Part shown: piece after piece, positions 17,221 through 26,259 of the stretch
How the letters are laid out: every line of letters starts with the position of its first letter
Position numbering within the stretch: the stretch's first letter is position 1
Notes under the pieces: model-generated
Told to the model about the DNA's origin: nothing
What the model saw: only the letters and a program-made list of their open reading frames with translations
Database searches by the model: none
Position numbers and translations under genes: made by a program
Assembly (NCBI GenBank): GCA_021568835.1
Contig: JAKGSH010000010.1
Span: forward strand, 3,038,001-3,102,000
Origin: Streptomyces sp. Tue 6430
GTDB taxonomy: Bacteria; Actinomycetota; Actinomycetes; Streptomycetales; Streptomycetaceae
Reading direction: 5' to 3'
DNA: 64,000 bases

Positions 17221-18063
17221 ATGACCGACCCCCACCAGCGCACGGCGCGCTCCGGAGGCTCTCTCCGGCTGCTGCGGGCCGCGGTGTTCGCCGCGGTCTG
17301 CGTCGTGCTGGCCGGGGCGGGTCACACGCTCGCCTCCTGCGCCGCCGTCCCGCTGTGGACGCTGGGCGCCGGATTCCTGGGAGTCCTCGCGGTCGTGGTG
17401 CCGCTCGCCGGGCGCGAGCGGTCGTTGCCGGGCATCGCGGCCCTGCTCGCCGTCGGACAGACCGTCCTGCACACCCTGTTCGGCCTCGGCCAGCACGCGT
17501 CGACGGCCGTCGCGTCGACCACGACGACCACCACCGCCTCCGACGCCGCACTGATCGAGCGGGCCGCACGGCTCGTGTGCGGGGCCACCGCCGCCGCACT
17601 GAGCCCGGCGCAGGCCCAGAGGATCCTCGTCGAGGCCCGGCTCCAGCCGGGCGGCGACGGCACGGGTACCGGGGCCGGTATGGGGTCCATGCACCATCCG
17701 GCGGACGCCGTGGCCGACACCACGGGCTCGTCGATGGCGCTGCTGCCGTCCCTGCCGATGCTGCTCGCCCACGTCCTCGCGGCCGTCGCCGCCGGATGGC
17801 TGCTGCGGCGCGGCGACTCGGCCCTGCTGCGGCTCATGGACCTGTCCGCGCACGGCGTCGCCGAAGCCGCGTCCGTACGGTCCCTGCGCGGTGCGCTCGC
17901 CCTGGCGCGCGCCCTGCTCGCCGGACTGCCCGCCCTGCCGGAGGCCGGTCCGCGCGTTCCGCGCACCGCGCTGCTCCCCTCCCCCAGGCCGCCCGTCGAG
18001 GCGCTCCAGCACACGGTGATCAGGCGCGGTCCGCCCACCGCCGTTCTCGTCCTCGCGGCCTGA
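17221..18063 (+). CDS. Integral membrane protein at head of copper cluster
   Basis: A 280-residue protein with about five hydrophobic segments (LLRAAVFAAVCVVLAGAG, LWTLGAGFLGVLAVVVPLAG, GIAALLAVGQTVLHTLFG, LLPSLPMLLAHVLAAVAAGW among them). The central loop has a Thr run and several Met/His residues (MGSMHHPADAVADTTGSSM) that could bind metal. I do not recognise a named family. It is transcribed in line with the YcnI, Sco1, PCuAC and CopCD genes, 159 bases before ycnI, so a copper-related role is inferred from context only. Confidence 0.8.
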   Translation: MTDPHQRTARSGGSLRLLRAAVFAAVCVVLAGAGHTLASCAAVPLWTLGAGFLGVLAVVVPLAGRERSLPGIAALLAVGQTVLHTLFGLGQHASTAVASTTTTTTASDAALIERAARLVCGATAAALSPAQAQRILVEARLQPGGDGTGTGAGMGSMHHPADAVADTTGSSMALLPSLPMLLAHVLAAVAAGWLLRRGDSALLRLMDLSAHGVAEAASVRSLRGALALARALLAGLPALPEAGPRVPRTALLPSPRPPVEALQHTVIRRGPPTAVLVLAA

Positions 18064-18221
18064 CACGACACGACCGGCACTCCACTTCACGGGGAGGGGC
18101 GGCCGCCGTCGTGCGGCACGCGCGCGTGCGCACGCCTTCGCGTGCCCACGCCCGGCCCCTGCGCGGTCGGACCTCACCGTTTCCCACGTCGTACCTCACT
18201 CGAAGTGGAGTGCTCACTGTC

Positions 18222-18974
18222 ATGAAGCCTGTCCTGAGGGTTTCTCGCCTCGCCGCCGTCGCCGTGGCCGGTTCCGCCGTTCTCGTCCTGTCCTCGCCCG
18301 CCTTCGCGCACGTCAGCGTGCAGCCGGAGGGCACGGCCGCGAAGGGCGGCTACGCCGTCGTGAACTTCCGCGTCCCCAACGAGCGCGACAACGCCTCGAC
18401 CACCGCGCTGGAGGTCAACTTCCCGGCCGACGCGCCCCTCTCCTCGGTGATGCCGCAGAAGGTCGACGGCTGGAAGATCACGATCACCAAGAGCAAGCTC
18501 GCCAAGCCGCTGGAGGTGCACGGGCGGCAGATCTCCGAGGCCGTCTCCAAGGTGACCTGGACCGCCGACGGCAAGGGCGTCGAGCCCGGCTTCATCCAGC
18601 AGTTCCCGGTCTCCATCGGCGCACTGCCCGAGGACGCCGACCAGCTCGTCTTCAAGGCGATCCAGACGTACTCCAACAAGGAGGTCGTGCGCTGGATCGA
18701 GGTGCAGAAGGAAGGCGCCGAGGAGCCGGCGAACCCGGCACCGGTGCTCGCCCTGTCCGCCGCCGAGGACGGCCACTCCCACGGTTCGTCCGCCGAGGAG
18801 TCGTCCGACAAGTCCGGTGACACCGAGCCGGGCGCCACCACCGAGGCCGCCGACTCCTCCGACGGCACCGACACCACCGCCCGGGTCCTGGGCGTCGCCG
18901 GCATCGTCGTCGGGGTCGCCGGTGTGGCCTACGGCGTGCTCGCCGGCCGCCGCCGGGCCACCGACGCCTCCTGA
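18222..18974 (+). CDS. YcnI-type copper-binding envelope protein
   Basis: A 250-residue secreted and membrane-anchored protein. Signal peptide with AFAHVS cleavage, so the mature protein begins with His, the copper-liganding N-terminus of YcnI proteins (HVSVQPEGTAAKGGY). The DUF1775 domain spans about 30-165 (VNFRVPNERDNASTTALEVNFP). An acidic/Ser linker with HSHGS follows, and the protein ends in one membrane helix (VLGVAGIVVGVAGVAYGVLAG) and a basic tail. It is followed by Sco1, PCuAC and CopCD genes, and probably delivers or stores copper outside the membrane. Confidence 0.92.
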   Translation: MKPVLRVSRLAAVAVAGSAVLVLSSPAFAHVSVQPEGTAAKGGYAVVNFRVPNERDNASTTALEVNFPADAPLSSVMPQKVDGWKITITKSKLAKPLEVHGRQISEAVSKVTWTADGKGVEPGFIQQFPVSIGALPEDADQLVFKAIQTYSNKEVVRWIEVQKEGAEEPANPAPVLALSAAEDGHSHGSSAEESSDKSGDTEPGATTEAADSSDGTDTTARVLGVAGIVVGVAGVAYGVLAGRRRATDAS

Positions 18975-19055
18975 GGCCCGCTCGTCCGCGGTGCGCGCCG
19001 GGGGCCTCCACGCCCCCGGCGCGCACCGGAGTTCACACCACTGGGACATCTCTCC

Positions 19056-19706
19056 ATGCGCAAGAAGACGTTCACCGCGGCCGCGCTGCTCGCCGCGGCC
19101 GCCCTCACCCTCTCCGCCTGCGGCGGTGACGACAGCGGTGCCGGCCCCGCCGCGGTCGTCTCCGAGGACTCCTCGCAGCAGGCCGCGACCGTGCTCGACC
19201 AACCCTTCACCAAGCCGGACCTGGTCCTGACCGACACCCAGGGCAAGCCCTACGACCTTCGCGAGGAGACCGCCGGCCGCCCGACGCTGGTGTACTTCGG
19301 CTACACCCACTGCCCGGACGTCTGCCCGCTGACGATGAACAACATCGCCGTCGCGAAGAAGCAGTTGCCCAAGGCGGACCAGGACGCCCTGCGCGTCGTG
19401 TTCGTCACCACCGACCCGGACCGCGACACCCCGGCCGCGCTCGCCGCCTGGCTCAAGGGCATCGACTCCCAGGTGGTCGGCCTGACCGGCGACTTCGCCA
19501 CCATCCAGACCGCCGCGCGCGCCCTCGGCATCTCCATCGAGCCGCCGCACAAGGACAAGAACGGCAAGGTCGTCTCCACCCACGGCACCCAGGTCATCGC
19601 CTTCTCCCCGAAGACCGACGGCGGGTACGTCCTCTACGGCGAGGACGCCAAGGTCGACGACTACATCAAGGACCTGCCCAGGATCGTCAAGGGGCAGAAC
19701 CCGTGA
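19056..19706 (+). CDS. Sco1/SenC-type copper chaperone lipoprotein
   Basis: A 216-residue lipoprotein (lipobox LSACGG) with a thioredoxin-like Sco1 fold. The copper site is visible: the two Cys in THCPDVCPLT and the distal His in VSTHGTQV. Sco1 proteins help insert copper into the CuA centre of cytochrome c oxidase. The stop overlaps the next gene (PCuAC) by four bases, so the two are translationally coupled, matching their joint role in CuA assembly. Confidence 0.94.
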   Translation: MRKKTFTAAALLAAAALTLSACGGDDSGAGPAAVVSEDSSQQAATVLDQPFTKPDLVLTDTQGKPYDLREETAGRPTLVYFGYTHCPDVCPLTMNNIAVAKKQLPKADQDALRVVFVTTDPDRDTPAALAAWLKGIDSQVVGLTGDFATIQTAARALGISIEPPHKDKNGKVVSTHGTQVIAFSPKTDGGYVLYGEDAKVDDYIKDLPRIVKGQNP

Positions 19707-20176
19707 AGCGGCCCGCCGTCCGCGTCGCGGCACTGGCCGGCGCCCTGACCGCCGCCCTGGTCCTTGCGGGCTGTGGATCCGACTCCGACTCCGGTGGCTC
19801 GGCGGCCGAGCTGTCCGTCAGCGCCGCCTACATGCCGCAGCCGGTCTCCGCGTCCATGGCCGCGGGCTTCCTGACCATCACCAACGAGGGCGGCACGAAG
19901 GACGAGCTGACCTCCGTCACCAGCGATGCCGCCGGCAGCGTGACCGTCCACGAGACCGTCGGCGGAGCCATGCGGGAGGTCGACTCCCTGGAGGTGCCGG
20001 CGGGCGGCCGGCTCCGGCTGGCCAGCGGCGGGAACCACCTGATGTTCGAAAAGCTGAAGCGGAAGCCGCTGCAGGGCGAGAAGGTGACCGTGGAACTGCA
20101 CTTCGCCGATTCCGGAACAGTCGAGGTCGAGATGCCGGTGGAAGCCGCCACCTACACCCCGGACACCGGAAGCTGA
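19703..20176 (+). CDS. PCu(A)C copper chaperone lipoprotein
   Basis: A 157-residue lipoprotein (lipobox LAGCGS) with the PCuAC cupredoxin-like fold. Copper ligands are the Met/His residues in YMPQPVSASMAAGF, TVHETVGGAMREV and GGNHLMFEKLKRKPL. PCuAC passes Cu(I) to Sco1 and to the CuA site. The GTG start overlaps the Sco1 stop (GTGA), so expression is coupled. It is followed after 13 bases by the copCD gene. Confidence 0.93.
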   Translation: MKRPAVRVAALAGALTAALVLAGCGSDSDSGGSAAELSVSAAYMPQPVSASMAAGFLTITNEGGTKDELTSVTSDAAGSVTVHETVGGAMREVDSLEVPAGGRLRLASGGNHLMFEKLKRKPLQGEKVTVELHFADSGTVEVEMPVEAATYTPDTGS

Positions 20177-20189
20177 GGGAGGGACCGCC

Positions 20190-22145
20190 TTGCCCACGAC
20201 CATCGCCCCCAGGATCCGGACGCTGGTGCTGCTGTTCCTGACCGTCACCGGCGCGCTCCTCGCCGGCGCCGGGCAGGCCTTCGCGCACGCCGCGCTGACC
20301 GGCAGCGACCCCGCGCAGGGGGCGGTGGTCGAGAAGGCGCCCGCCCAGGTCTCGCTGACCTTCTCCGAGCAGGTCTCCACGGGCGCCGACTCCGTGCGCG
20401 TGCTCGACCCGAAGGGCGGGCGCGTCGACACCGGCGAGCCCTCCGCCGTCGGCGGCACCACCTACGCCGTCCCACTGCACTCGGGGCTGCCAGACGGCAC
20501 GTACACGGTGACCTACCAGGTGGTGTCCGCGGACAGCCATCCCGTCGCCGGCGCCTACACCTTCTCCATCGGCGCCCCCTCCGCGACCAGTGTCCCGGCG
20601 ACCGCGCGGGAGGCCGGCGGAGGAGTCGTCGGCAGGCTGTACGGCTTCGGGCGGTACCTGTCGTACGCCGGATTCATCGTCCTGGCCGGCGGGGCCGCCT
20701 TCGTCCTGGGCTGCTGGCCGGGCGGTGCGGGTGCGCGGGCCGTCCAGCGGCTCGTCGTCTCCGGCTGGCTCGCCCTCACCTCCGCCACACTCTTCCTGTT
20801 GCTCCTGCGCGGCTCCTACACCGGCTCCGGCAAGGTCGGCGACGTCTTCGACCTCGAACTGCTCGGGCAGGTCCTGCAGACCAAGCCGGGCGCCGCGCTC
20901 GTCTCCCGGCTGCTGCTGCTCGCCGCGGCCGCACTGTTCATCGCCGTGCTCTTCGGCGCGTACGACAAGCGGGAGGGTGCGGAGAAGCGGGACCTGACCT
21001 TCGGACTCGCCATCGGCGGAACCGTCGTGGCGGCCGGGCTCGCGGCGAGCTGGGCGATGGCCGAGCACGCGTCGACCGGACTCCAGCCGGGCATCGCGAT
21101 GCCGGTGGACGTCGTCCACCTGCTGGCCGTCGCCGGCTGGCTCGGCGGGCTGTGCGCGCTCCTGGTGGCGCTGTACCGGAGCGACGCCCCGGTGGAGGCG
21201 TCGGCCGTCCGCCGGTTCTCCCGGGTCGCCTTCGGCAGTGTCGTCACCCTCGTCGTGACCGGTGTCTACCAGTCGTGGCGCCAGCTCGGTTCCTGGTCCG
21301 CCTTCACCGAGACCCGCTACGGACAGCTCCTGCTCATCAAGATCGCACTGGTGGCACTGCTCGTCGGCGTCGCCTGGATCTCGCGGCGGTGGACCAACCG
21401 GCTGGGGGAGACGACGGGGGCCGGGGCGGCGGCCGCGGAGGCGACAGCAACAGAGGCGACAGCCACGGGGACGGCGACCGCGGAGACGATGTCTGTGGAG
21501 ACGGCGGGAACCGGGGCCGCAGGGGCCGCGGCGAAGACGGGTGCCGGGAAGGCGGCCGGGGCCGGGTCTGCCGACGCCGCGCGGGCCGTCCAGCTCGCGC
21601 GGCAGCGGGCCGCCGTGGACGCGACACGGCAGAAGCGGCGGCGTGACGCCGACCCCCACCGGCTCGGCCTGCGTCGTTCGGTGCTCGCCGAGGCGGGCGT
21701 CGCCGTCGTCCTGCTCGCCGTCGCCACGCTGCTGACCTCCACCGAACCCGGCCGTACGGAACAGGACGCCAAGGCGGCCACGGCGGCCTCGTCGGACACC
21801 TCGGGAGCCGTGACCCTCGGCATGTCCTTCGACACCGGCGGTACCGACGGCAAGGGTGTCGTCAGCGTCGACATCGACCCCGCGCGGACCGGCGCCAACG
21901 AGATGCACGTCTATGTGACCCGGCCCAACGGACGCGCCTTCGACGTGCCCGAGGTGAAGGTCGCCTTCACCCTCGAGAGCAAGAAGATCGGGCCGCTGCC
22001 CGTCACCCCCGACCACATCACCACCGGCCACTGGTCGGCGAACGGGGTCCAGATTCCCATGGCCGGCGAATGGCAGATCGCCGTGACCGTACGGACCTCC
22101 GACATCGACCAGGCGACCGTCTCCAAGAACGCGCAGATCGGCTGA
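20190..22145 (+). CDS. CopC-CopD-YtkA fusion, copper uptake/resistance protein
   Basis: A 651-residue fusion. After the signal peptide the mature N-terminus is HAALTGSDPAQGA (CopC copper ligand His), with a second CopC His motif in SADSHPVAGAYTF. CopD membrane helices run from about 150 to 405. A low-complexity Ala/Thr/Glu stretch (about 407-480) and a basic segment (RQKRRRDADPHR) come next, then a last helix near 500, and a C-terminal YtkA-like domain ending GEWQIAVTVRTSDID. TTG start with GGGAGGG upstream. The fusion puts periplasmic copper binding and membrane transport in one chain. It is followed 7 bases later by the DyP peroxidase gene. Confidence 0.92.
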   Translation: MPTTIAPRIRTLVLLFLTVTGALLAGAGQAFAHAALTGSDPAQGAVVEKAPAQVSLTFSEQVSTGADSVRVLDPKGGRVDTGEPSAVGGTTYAVPLHSGLPDGTYTVTYQVVSADSHPVAGAYTFSIGAPSATSVPATAREAGGGVVGRLYGFGRYLSYAGFIVLAGGAAFVLGCWPGGAGARAVQRLVVSGWLALTSATLFLLLLRGSYTGSGKVGDVFDLELLGQVLQTKPGAALVSRLLLLAAAALFIAVLFGAYDKREGAEKRDLTFGLAIGGTVVAAGLAASWAMAEHASTGLQPGIAMPVDVVHLLAVAGWLGGLCALLVALYRSDAPVEASAVRRFSRVAFGSVVTLVVTGVYQSWRQLGSWSAFTETRYGQLLLIKIALVALLVGVAWISRRWTNRLGETTGAGAAAAEATATEATATGTATAETMSVETAGTGAAGAAAKTGAGKAAGAGSADAARAVQLARQRAAVDATRQKRRRDADPHRLGLRRSVLAEAGVAVVLLAVATLLTSTEPGRTEQDAKAATAASSDTSGAVTLGMSFDTGGTDGKGVVSVDIDPARTGANEMHVYVTRPNGRAFDVPEVKVAFTLESKKIGPLPVTPDHITTGHWSANGVQIPMAGEWQIAVTVRTSDIDQATVSKNAQIG

Positions 22146-22152
22146 ACGACCC

Positions 22153-23429
22153 ATGTCTGACCAGACTCTCCCGAAGGCCCCGAGAAGCCCCTGTCCCCCG
22201 ACGCATCCCGGGCGGGCCTGACCCGGCGCAAGCTGCTCGGCACCGCCGGGGCCACCGGGCTCGTGGTCGGCGCCGCGGGCGGAGCGGCCGGTTATGCTGC
22301 GGCGCCGGCGCAAGCCACCCCGCTGTCCTCGATCGGGTCCGGTCAGGCGATGTTCCACGTGAAACATCAGCCCGGCATCACTCAGGGACTCCAGGCCCGC
22401 GGTCATCTCGTCGCCTTCGACCTCGCGGCGGGCGCGGGCCGCAAGGAAGCCGCGGCACTGCTGCGCCGCTGGTCGGAGACGGCCCGGCGACTGATGGCCG
22501 GCGAGGCCGCGGCACAGGACGACACGGACATCGCGCGGGACGCGGGCCCGTCCTCGCTGACGATCACCTTCGGCTTCGGCCACAGCTTCTTCGCACGCAC
22601 CGGCCTGGAGAAGCAGCGGCCGGTCGCCCTGGACCCCCTGCCCGACTTCTCCTCCGACCGGCTCGACAAGGCCCGCAGCAACGGCGACCTGTGGGTGCAG
22701 ATCGGCGCGAACGACGCCCTGGTGGCCTTCCACGCCCTGCGTGCGGTCCAGAAGGACGCGGGCAGGGCGGCGAAGGTCCGCTGGCAGATGAACGGCTTCA
22801 ATCGCACACCGGGTGCGACCGCCCACCCCATGACGGCCAGGAACCTGATGGGGCAGATGGACGGCACCCGCAATCCGAAGCCGGCGGACGCCGACTTCGA
22901 CCGGCGGATCTTCGTGCCGGAGGCGGGGTCGAACGACCCGGCATGGATGGCCAACGGCTCCTACGCCGTCGTACGCCGGATCCGCATGCTCCTCGACGAC
23001 TGGGAGCAGTTGTCGGTCACGGCGCAGGAGCAGGTCATCGGGCGCCGCAAGTCCGACGGGGCGCCGCTGTCCGGAGGGACCGAGACGACCGAGATGGACC
23101 TGGAGAAGACGGACGCCAACGGTGATCTGGTCGTCCCGGTCAACGCCCACGCCCGGATCACCCGCCCCGACCAGAACGGGGGCGCGGCGATGCTGCGCCG
23201 ACCGTTCTCGTACCACGACGGCATCGACGCCGACGGGGTGCCGGACGCGGGCCTGCTGTTCGTCTGCTGGCAGGCCGATCCGTTGCGCGGATTCGTCACC
23301 GTGCAGCGCAAGCTGGACCGCGGGGACGCGCTGTCCACGTACATCCGGCACGAGTCGAGCGGCCTGTTCGCGGTGCCGGGCGGGGCGCCGGAGGGCGAGT
23401 ACGTGGGGCAGCGACTGCTGGAGGGGTGA
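22153..23429 (+). pseudogene. efeB: DyP-type haem peroxidase (EfeB-like), apparent frameshift at codon 7
   Basis: The ATG at 22153 starts MSDQTLP, then the frame closes. The Tat signal LTRRKLLGTAGATG and the whole peroxidase continue in the next frame without a start of their own. Adding one base near 22172 (CTCCCGAAGG) gives one protein of about 425 residues. DyP features: the GxxD-type motif in MDGTRNPKP, and haem-binding His/Arg residues further on. EfeB proteins are exported by Tat and act on haem or dyes. A parS site lies inside the gene at FHVKH. Neighbours are copper genes, and efeO/efeU are not seen here. The break looks like a sequence error rather than a real loss. Confidence 0.85.
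22352..22365. promoter_or_regulatory. parS site inside efeB
   Basis: GTTCCACGTGAAAC, one base from the Streptomyces parS palindrome GTTTCACGTGAAAC, bound by ParB. It encodes the FHVK residues of the peroxidase. Confidence 0.85.
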
Positions 23430-23523
23430 GACACGCCGGAGACGGGTCACGCCGGTTCACTCGCGTGGGGGGCACCCGTGAGACGCCGGCTCCTCGCCCC
23501 GCAAGGCCCATTAGGGTGAGGCC

Positions 23524-24455
23524 ATGCCAGCGAGCTATGCGTATCTCGGCCCGAGGGCACCTTCACGGAGGTCGCCCTGCGCACGCTTCCGGAAGCGGCC
23601 ACCCGGCAGCTGATTCCGTACGTGTCCGTGCAGTCCGCCCTCGACGCGGTCCGGACCGGCGAGACCGAGGCCGCGTTCGTGCCGATCGAGAACTCGGTCG
23701 AGGGCGGCATCACCACGACCCTCGACGAACTGGTCGCGGGTACGCCGTTGATGATCTACCGCGAGGTCCTGCTGTCGATCACCTTCGCGCTGCTGGTCAA
23801 GCCGGGCACGAAGCTGTCCGAGATCAAGACCGTATCGGCCCACCCGGCCGCGCAGCCGCAGGTGCGCAACTGGCTCAAGACCAACCTCCCCGACGCCGTG
23901 TGGGAGTCGGCGGCCTCGAACGCGGACGCCGCGCGCCTGGTGCGCGAGGGCCGTTACGATGCCGCCTTCGCGGGTGAGTTCGCGGCCGCCCGGTACGGCC
24001 TCGAGGCGCTGGAGACGGAGATCCACGACGCGGAGAACGCGCAGACGCGTTTCGTGCTGGTGGGCCGGCCGGCCCGGCCCGCCGCGCCGACCGGCGCCGA
24101 CAAGACGTCCGTCGTGCTGTGGCAGCGTGACGACCATCCGGGCGGGCTGCGCGACCTGCTGGGCGAGTTCGCCACCCGTGGCATCAACCTCATGGTGCTC
24201 CAGTCGCGGCCGACCGGCGCCGGGATCGGCAACTACTGCTTCTGCATCGACGCGGCCGGTCACATCTCCGAGCGCAGGATGGCGGAGGCACTCATGGGGT
24301 TGAAGCGCATCTGCCGAGACGTCCGCTTCCTCGGCTCGTACCCGCGTGCGGACGTGACCGCGGCGCAGGTGCGGGCACCGCTGCCGGGGACCTCGGAGGG
24401 CGAGTTCATGGCGGCGGCGGAATGGGTCGCGCGCTGCCAGGACGGCCGGTTCTGA
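23524..24455 (+). pseudogene. pheA: Prephenate dehydratase, apparent frameshift near codon 9
   Basis: Converts prephenate to phenylpyruvate in phenylalanine synthesis. ATG 23524 begins MPASYAYLGP, the conserved PheA start, but then leaves frame. The rest (from TFTEVALRTLPEAATRQ on) is in the next frame. One missing base in GGCCCGAGGGC at about 23549-23553 explains it, giving about 310 residues. Catalytic-region residues FVPIENSVEGGI and the C-terminal ACT regulatory domain (GLRDLLGEFATRGINLMVLQSRPTG) are intact. A biosynthetic gene like this is not expected to be dead in a prototroph, so I read the break as a sequencing error. Confidence 0.88.
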
Positions 24456-24489
24456 ACCACGTCGGACCGGTCCTACCTGCATATCTTCG

Positions 24490-24800
24490 TTATCCACAGA
24501 GGTTATCCACAGGGGCCCGTCTCGACCTGGGGACAAGTCGACACCGAAGCACCATTCAGTCGACAAATCCCCCCAGGGTCTTCCGGTCGACTCCCCACGC
24601 GCCACACCTCTCTTCGTCCACCCATTTCCTTCGATCAACCCTTTGGGGTGACCCTTTTCCACCTGAAAGTGAGCGAGGAAGGGGTTTGGTCAAGGAATTC
24701 ATCCCGCCGAACACTTCCCCGGAATGATCGATTCCGATATCCACAGATCTTTCGCACAGCCTGTGGATAACTTTTCGAGAGTATGCACCCCTGTGGACAA
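24490..24800. promoter_or_regulatory. DnaA-box cluster between pheA and serS
   Basis: Four perfect or preferred 9-mers: TTATCCACA at 24490-24498 and 24503-24511, its complement TGTGGATAA at 24762-24770, and TGTGGACAA at 24792-24800. A fifth, ATATCCACA (24737-24745), has one mismatch, and looser CCACA motifs lie nearby (24827-24843). The 526-base gap between pheA and serS holds no gene. DnaA boxes this dense outside oriC are known in Streptomyces as DnaA-titrating clusters. It may also affect the serS promoter. Confidence 0.75.
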
Positions 24801-24981
24801 CCGCCTTCAAGTGCCGCTCCACAGAGGGAAGTCGAGTCCACACCCGGCCACGGCGCCGCGGCACCCTCCTGCCCGGCCCGTACACGGGAACCCCCAGGGC
24901 ATTTGCCCCATAGCGGACCGTGAGGCGTGTTCCGCAATAGTGAGTCGTGAGCCGTCACCCCACACCGGTAGCCTTGACCAC

Positions 24982-26259
24982 GTGATTGACCTTCGCCTGC
25001 TCCGTGAGGACCCCGACCGTGTGCGCGCGTCCCAGCGCGCCCGTGGAGAGGACGTCGCGCTCGTCGACGCTCTCCTGTCTGCCGACGAGCGGCGCAGGTC
25101 GTCCGGCGTCCGCTTCGACGAGCTGCGAGCCGAGCAGAAGGCGCTCGGCAAGCTCATCCCCAAGGCCGCCCCGGACGAGAAGGCCGAGCTCCTGAAGAAG
25201 GCGAGCCAGCTCGCCGCGGACGTCAAGGCCGCCGACGCCGAGCGCGACGCCGCCGACACCGAGACCCAGGAGCTCGTCCTCCGGCTCAGCAACCTCGTGC
25301 ACCCCGAGGTGCCCGTGGGCGGCGAGGAGGACTTCACCGAACTGGAGACGCACGGCACGATCCGCGACTTCGGCGCCGAGGGTTTCGAGCCCAAGGACCA
25401 CCTGGAGCTCGGCCGACTGCTGGGCGCCATCGACGTCGAGCGCGGCGCCAAGGTCTCCGGTTCGCGGTTCTACTTCCTCACCGGCGTCGGCGCACTGCTG
25501 GAGCTGGCCCTGGTCAACGCGGCGATCGCCCAGGCCACGGCGGCCGGCTTCACGCCGATGCTGACCCCGGCCCTGGTCCGCCCGCAGTCCATGGCGGGCA
25601 CCGGCTTCCTCGGTCAGGCGGCCCAGGACGTCTACCACCTCGACCAGGACGATCTCTACCTGGTCGGCACCTCCGAGGTCGCCCTCGCCGCGTATCACAT
25701 GGACGAGATCATCGACGCCGAGCGGCTGCCGCTGCGGTACGCCGGCTTCTCCCCGTGCTTCCGCCGCGAGGCCGGCTCGCACGGCAAGGACACCAAGGGC
25801 ATCTTCCGCGTCCACCAGTTCGACAAGGTGGAGATGTTCTCCTACGTCGCTCCGGAGGACTCGCAGGCCGAGCACCAGCGCCTGCTGGCGTGGGAGAAGC
25901 AGTGGCTGACCTCGCTGGAGCTGCCGTTCCGCGTGATCGACGTCGCCTCCGGTGACCTCGGTTCCTCGGCCGCCCGCAAGTTCGACTGCGAGGCCTGGAT
26001 CCCGACGCAGGGCAAGTACCGCGAACTGACCTCGACGTCGGACTGCACCGAGTTCCAGTCCCGTCGCCTGTCGATCCGCGTCCGCGAGGGGAAGCAGGTC
26101 CGCCCGCTGGCCACGCTCAACGGCACTCTGTGCGCCGTCCCGCGCACCATCGTGGCGATCCTGGAGAACCACCAGCAGGCCGACGGCTCCGTGCGCGTGC
26201 CCGAGGTGCTGCGGCCCTACCTGGGCGGCCGGGAAGTCCTGGAGCCGGTGGCCAAGTGA
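24982..26259 (+). CDS. serS: Seryl-tRNA synthetase
   Basis: A 425-residue class II synthetase that charges tRNA-Ser. An N-terminal coiled-coil arm (about 30-105, rich in Lys/Glu/Ala) grips the long variable arm of tRNA-Ser. Class II motif 2 is FRREAGSHGKDTKGIFRVHQ and motif 3 lies in LNGTLCAVPRTIVAILENHQ; the serine pocket TSEVALAAYH is present. GTG 24982 gives the canonical start VIDLRLLREDPDRVR. It overlaps the HAD gene by four bases. Two tRNA-Ser genes lie within the window. Confidence 0.97.
   Translation: MIDLRLLREDPDRVRASQRARGEDVALVDALLSADERRRSSGVRFDELRAEQKALGKLIPKAAPDEKAELLKKASQLAADVKAADAERDAADTETQELVLRLSNLVHPEVPVGGEEDFTELETHGTIRDFGAEGFEPKDHLELGRLLGAIDVERGAKVSGSRFYFLTGVGALLELALVNAAIAQATAAGFTPMLTPALVRPQSMAGTGFLGQAAQDVYHLDQDDLYLVGTSEVALAAYHMDEIIDAERLPLRYAGFSPCFRREAGSHGKDTKGIFRVHQFDKVEMFSYVAPEDSQAEHQRLLAWEKQWLTSLELPFRVIDVASGDLGSSAARKFDCEAWIPTQGKYRELTSTSDCTEFQSRRLSIRVREGKQVRPLATLNGTLCAVPRTIVAILENHQQADGSVRVPEVLRPYLGGREVLEPVAK

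Noticed and set aside
19917..23450. Very long minus-strand open frame opposite the copper genes, efeB and copCD
   Set aside because: Its frame mirrors the plus-strand genes, whose products are clearly identified. Its composition (low complexity, Arg/Gly-rich) is typical of antisense shadows in high-GC DNA.
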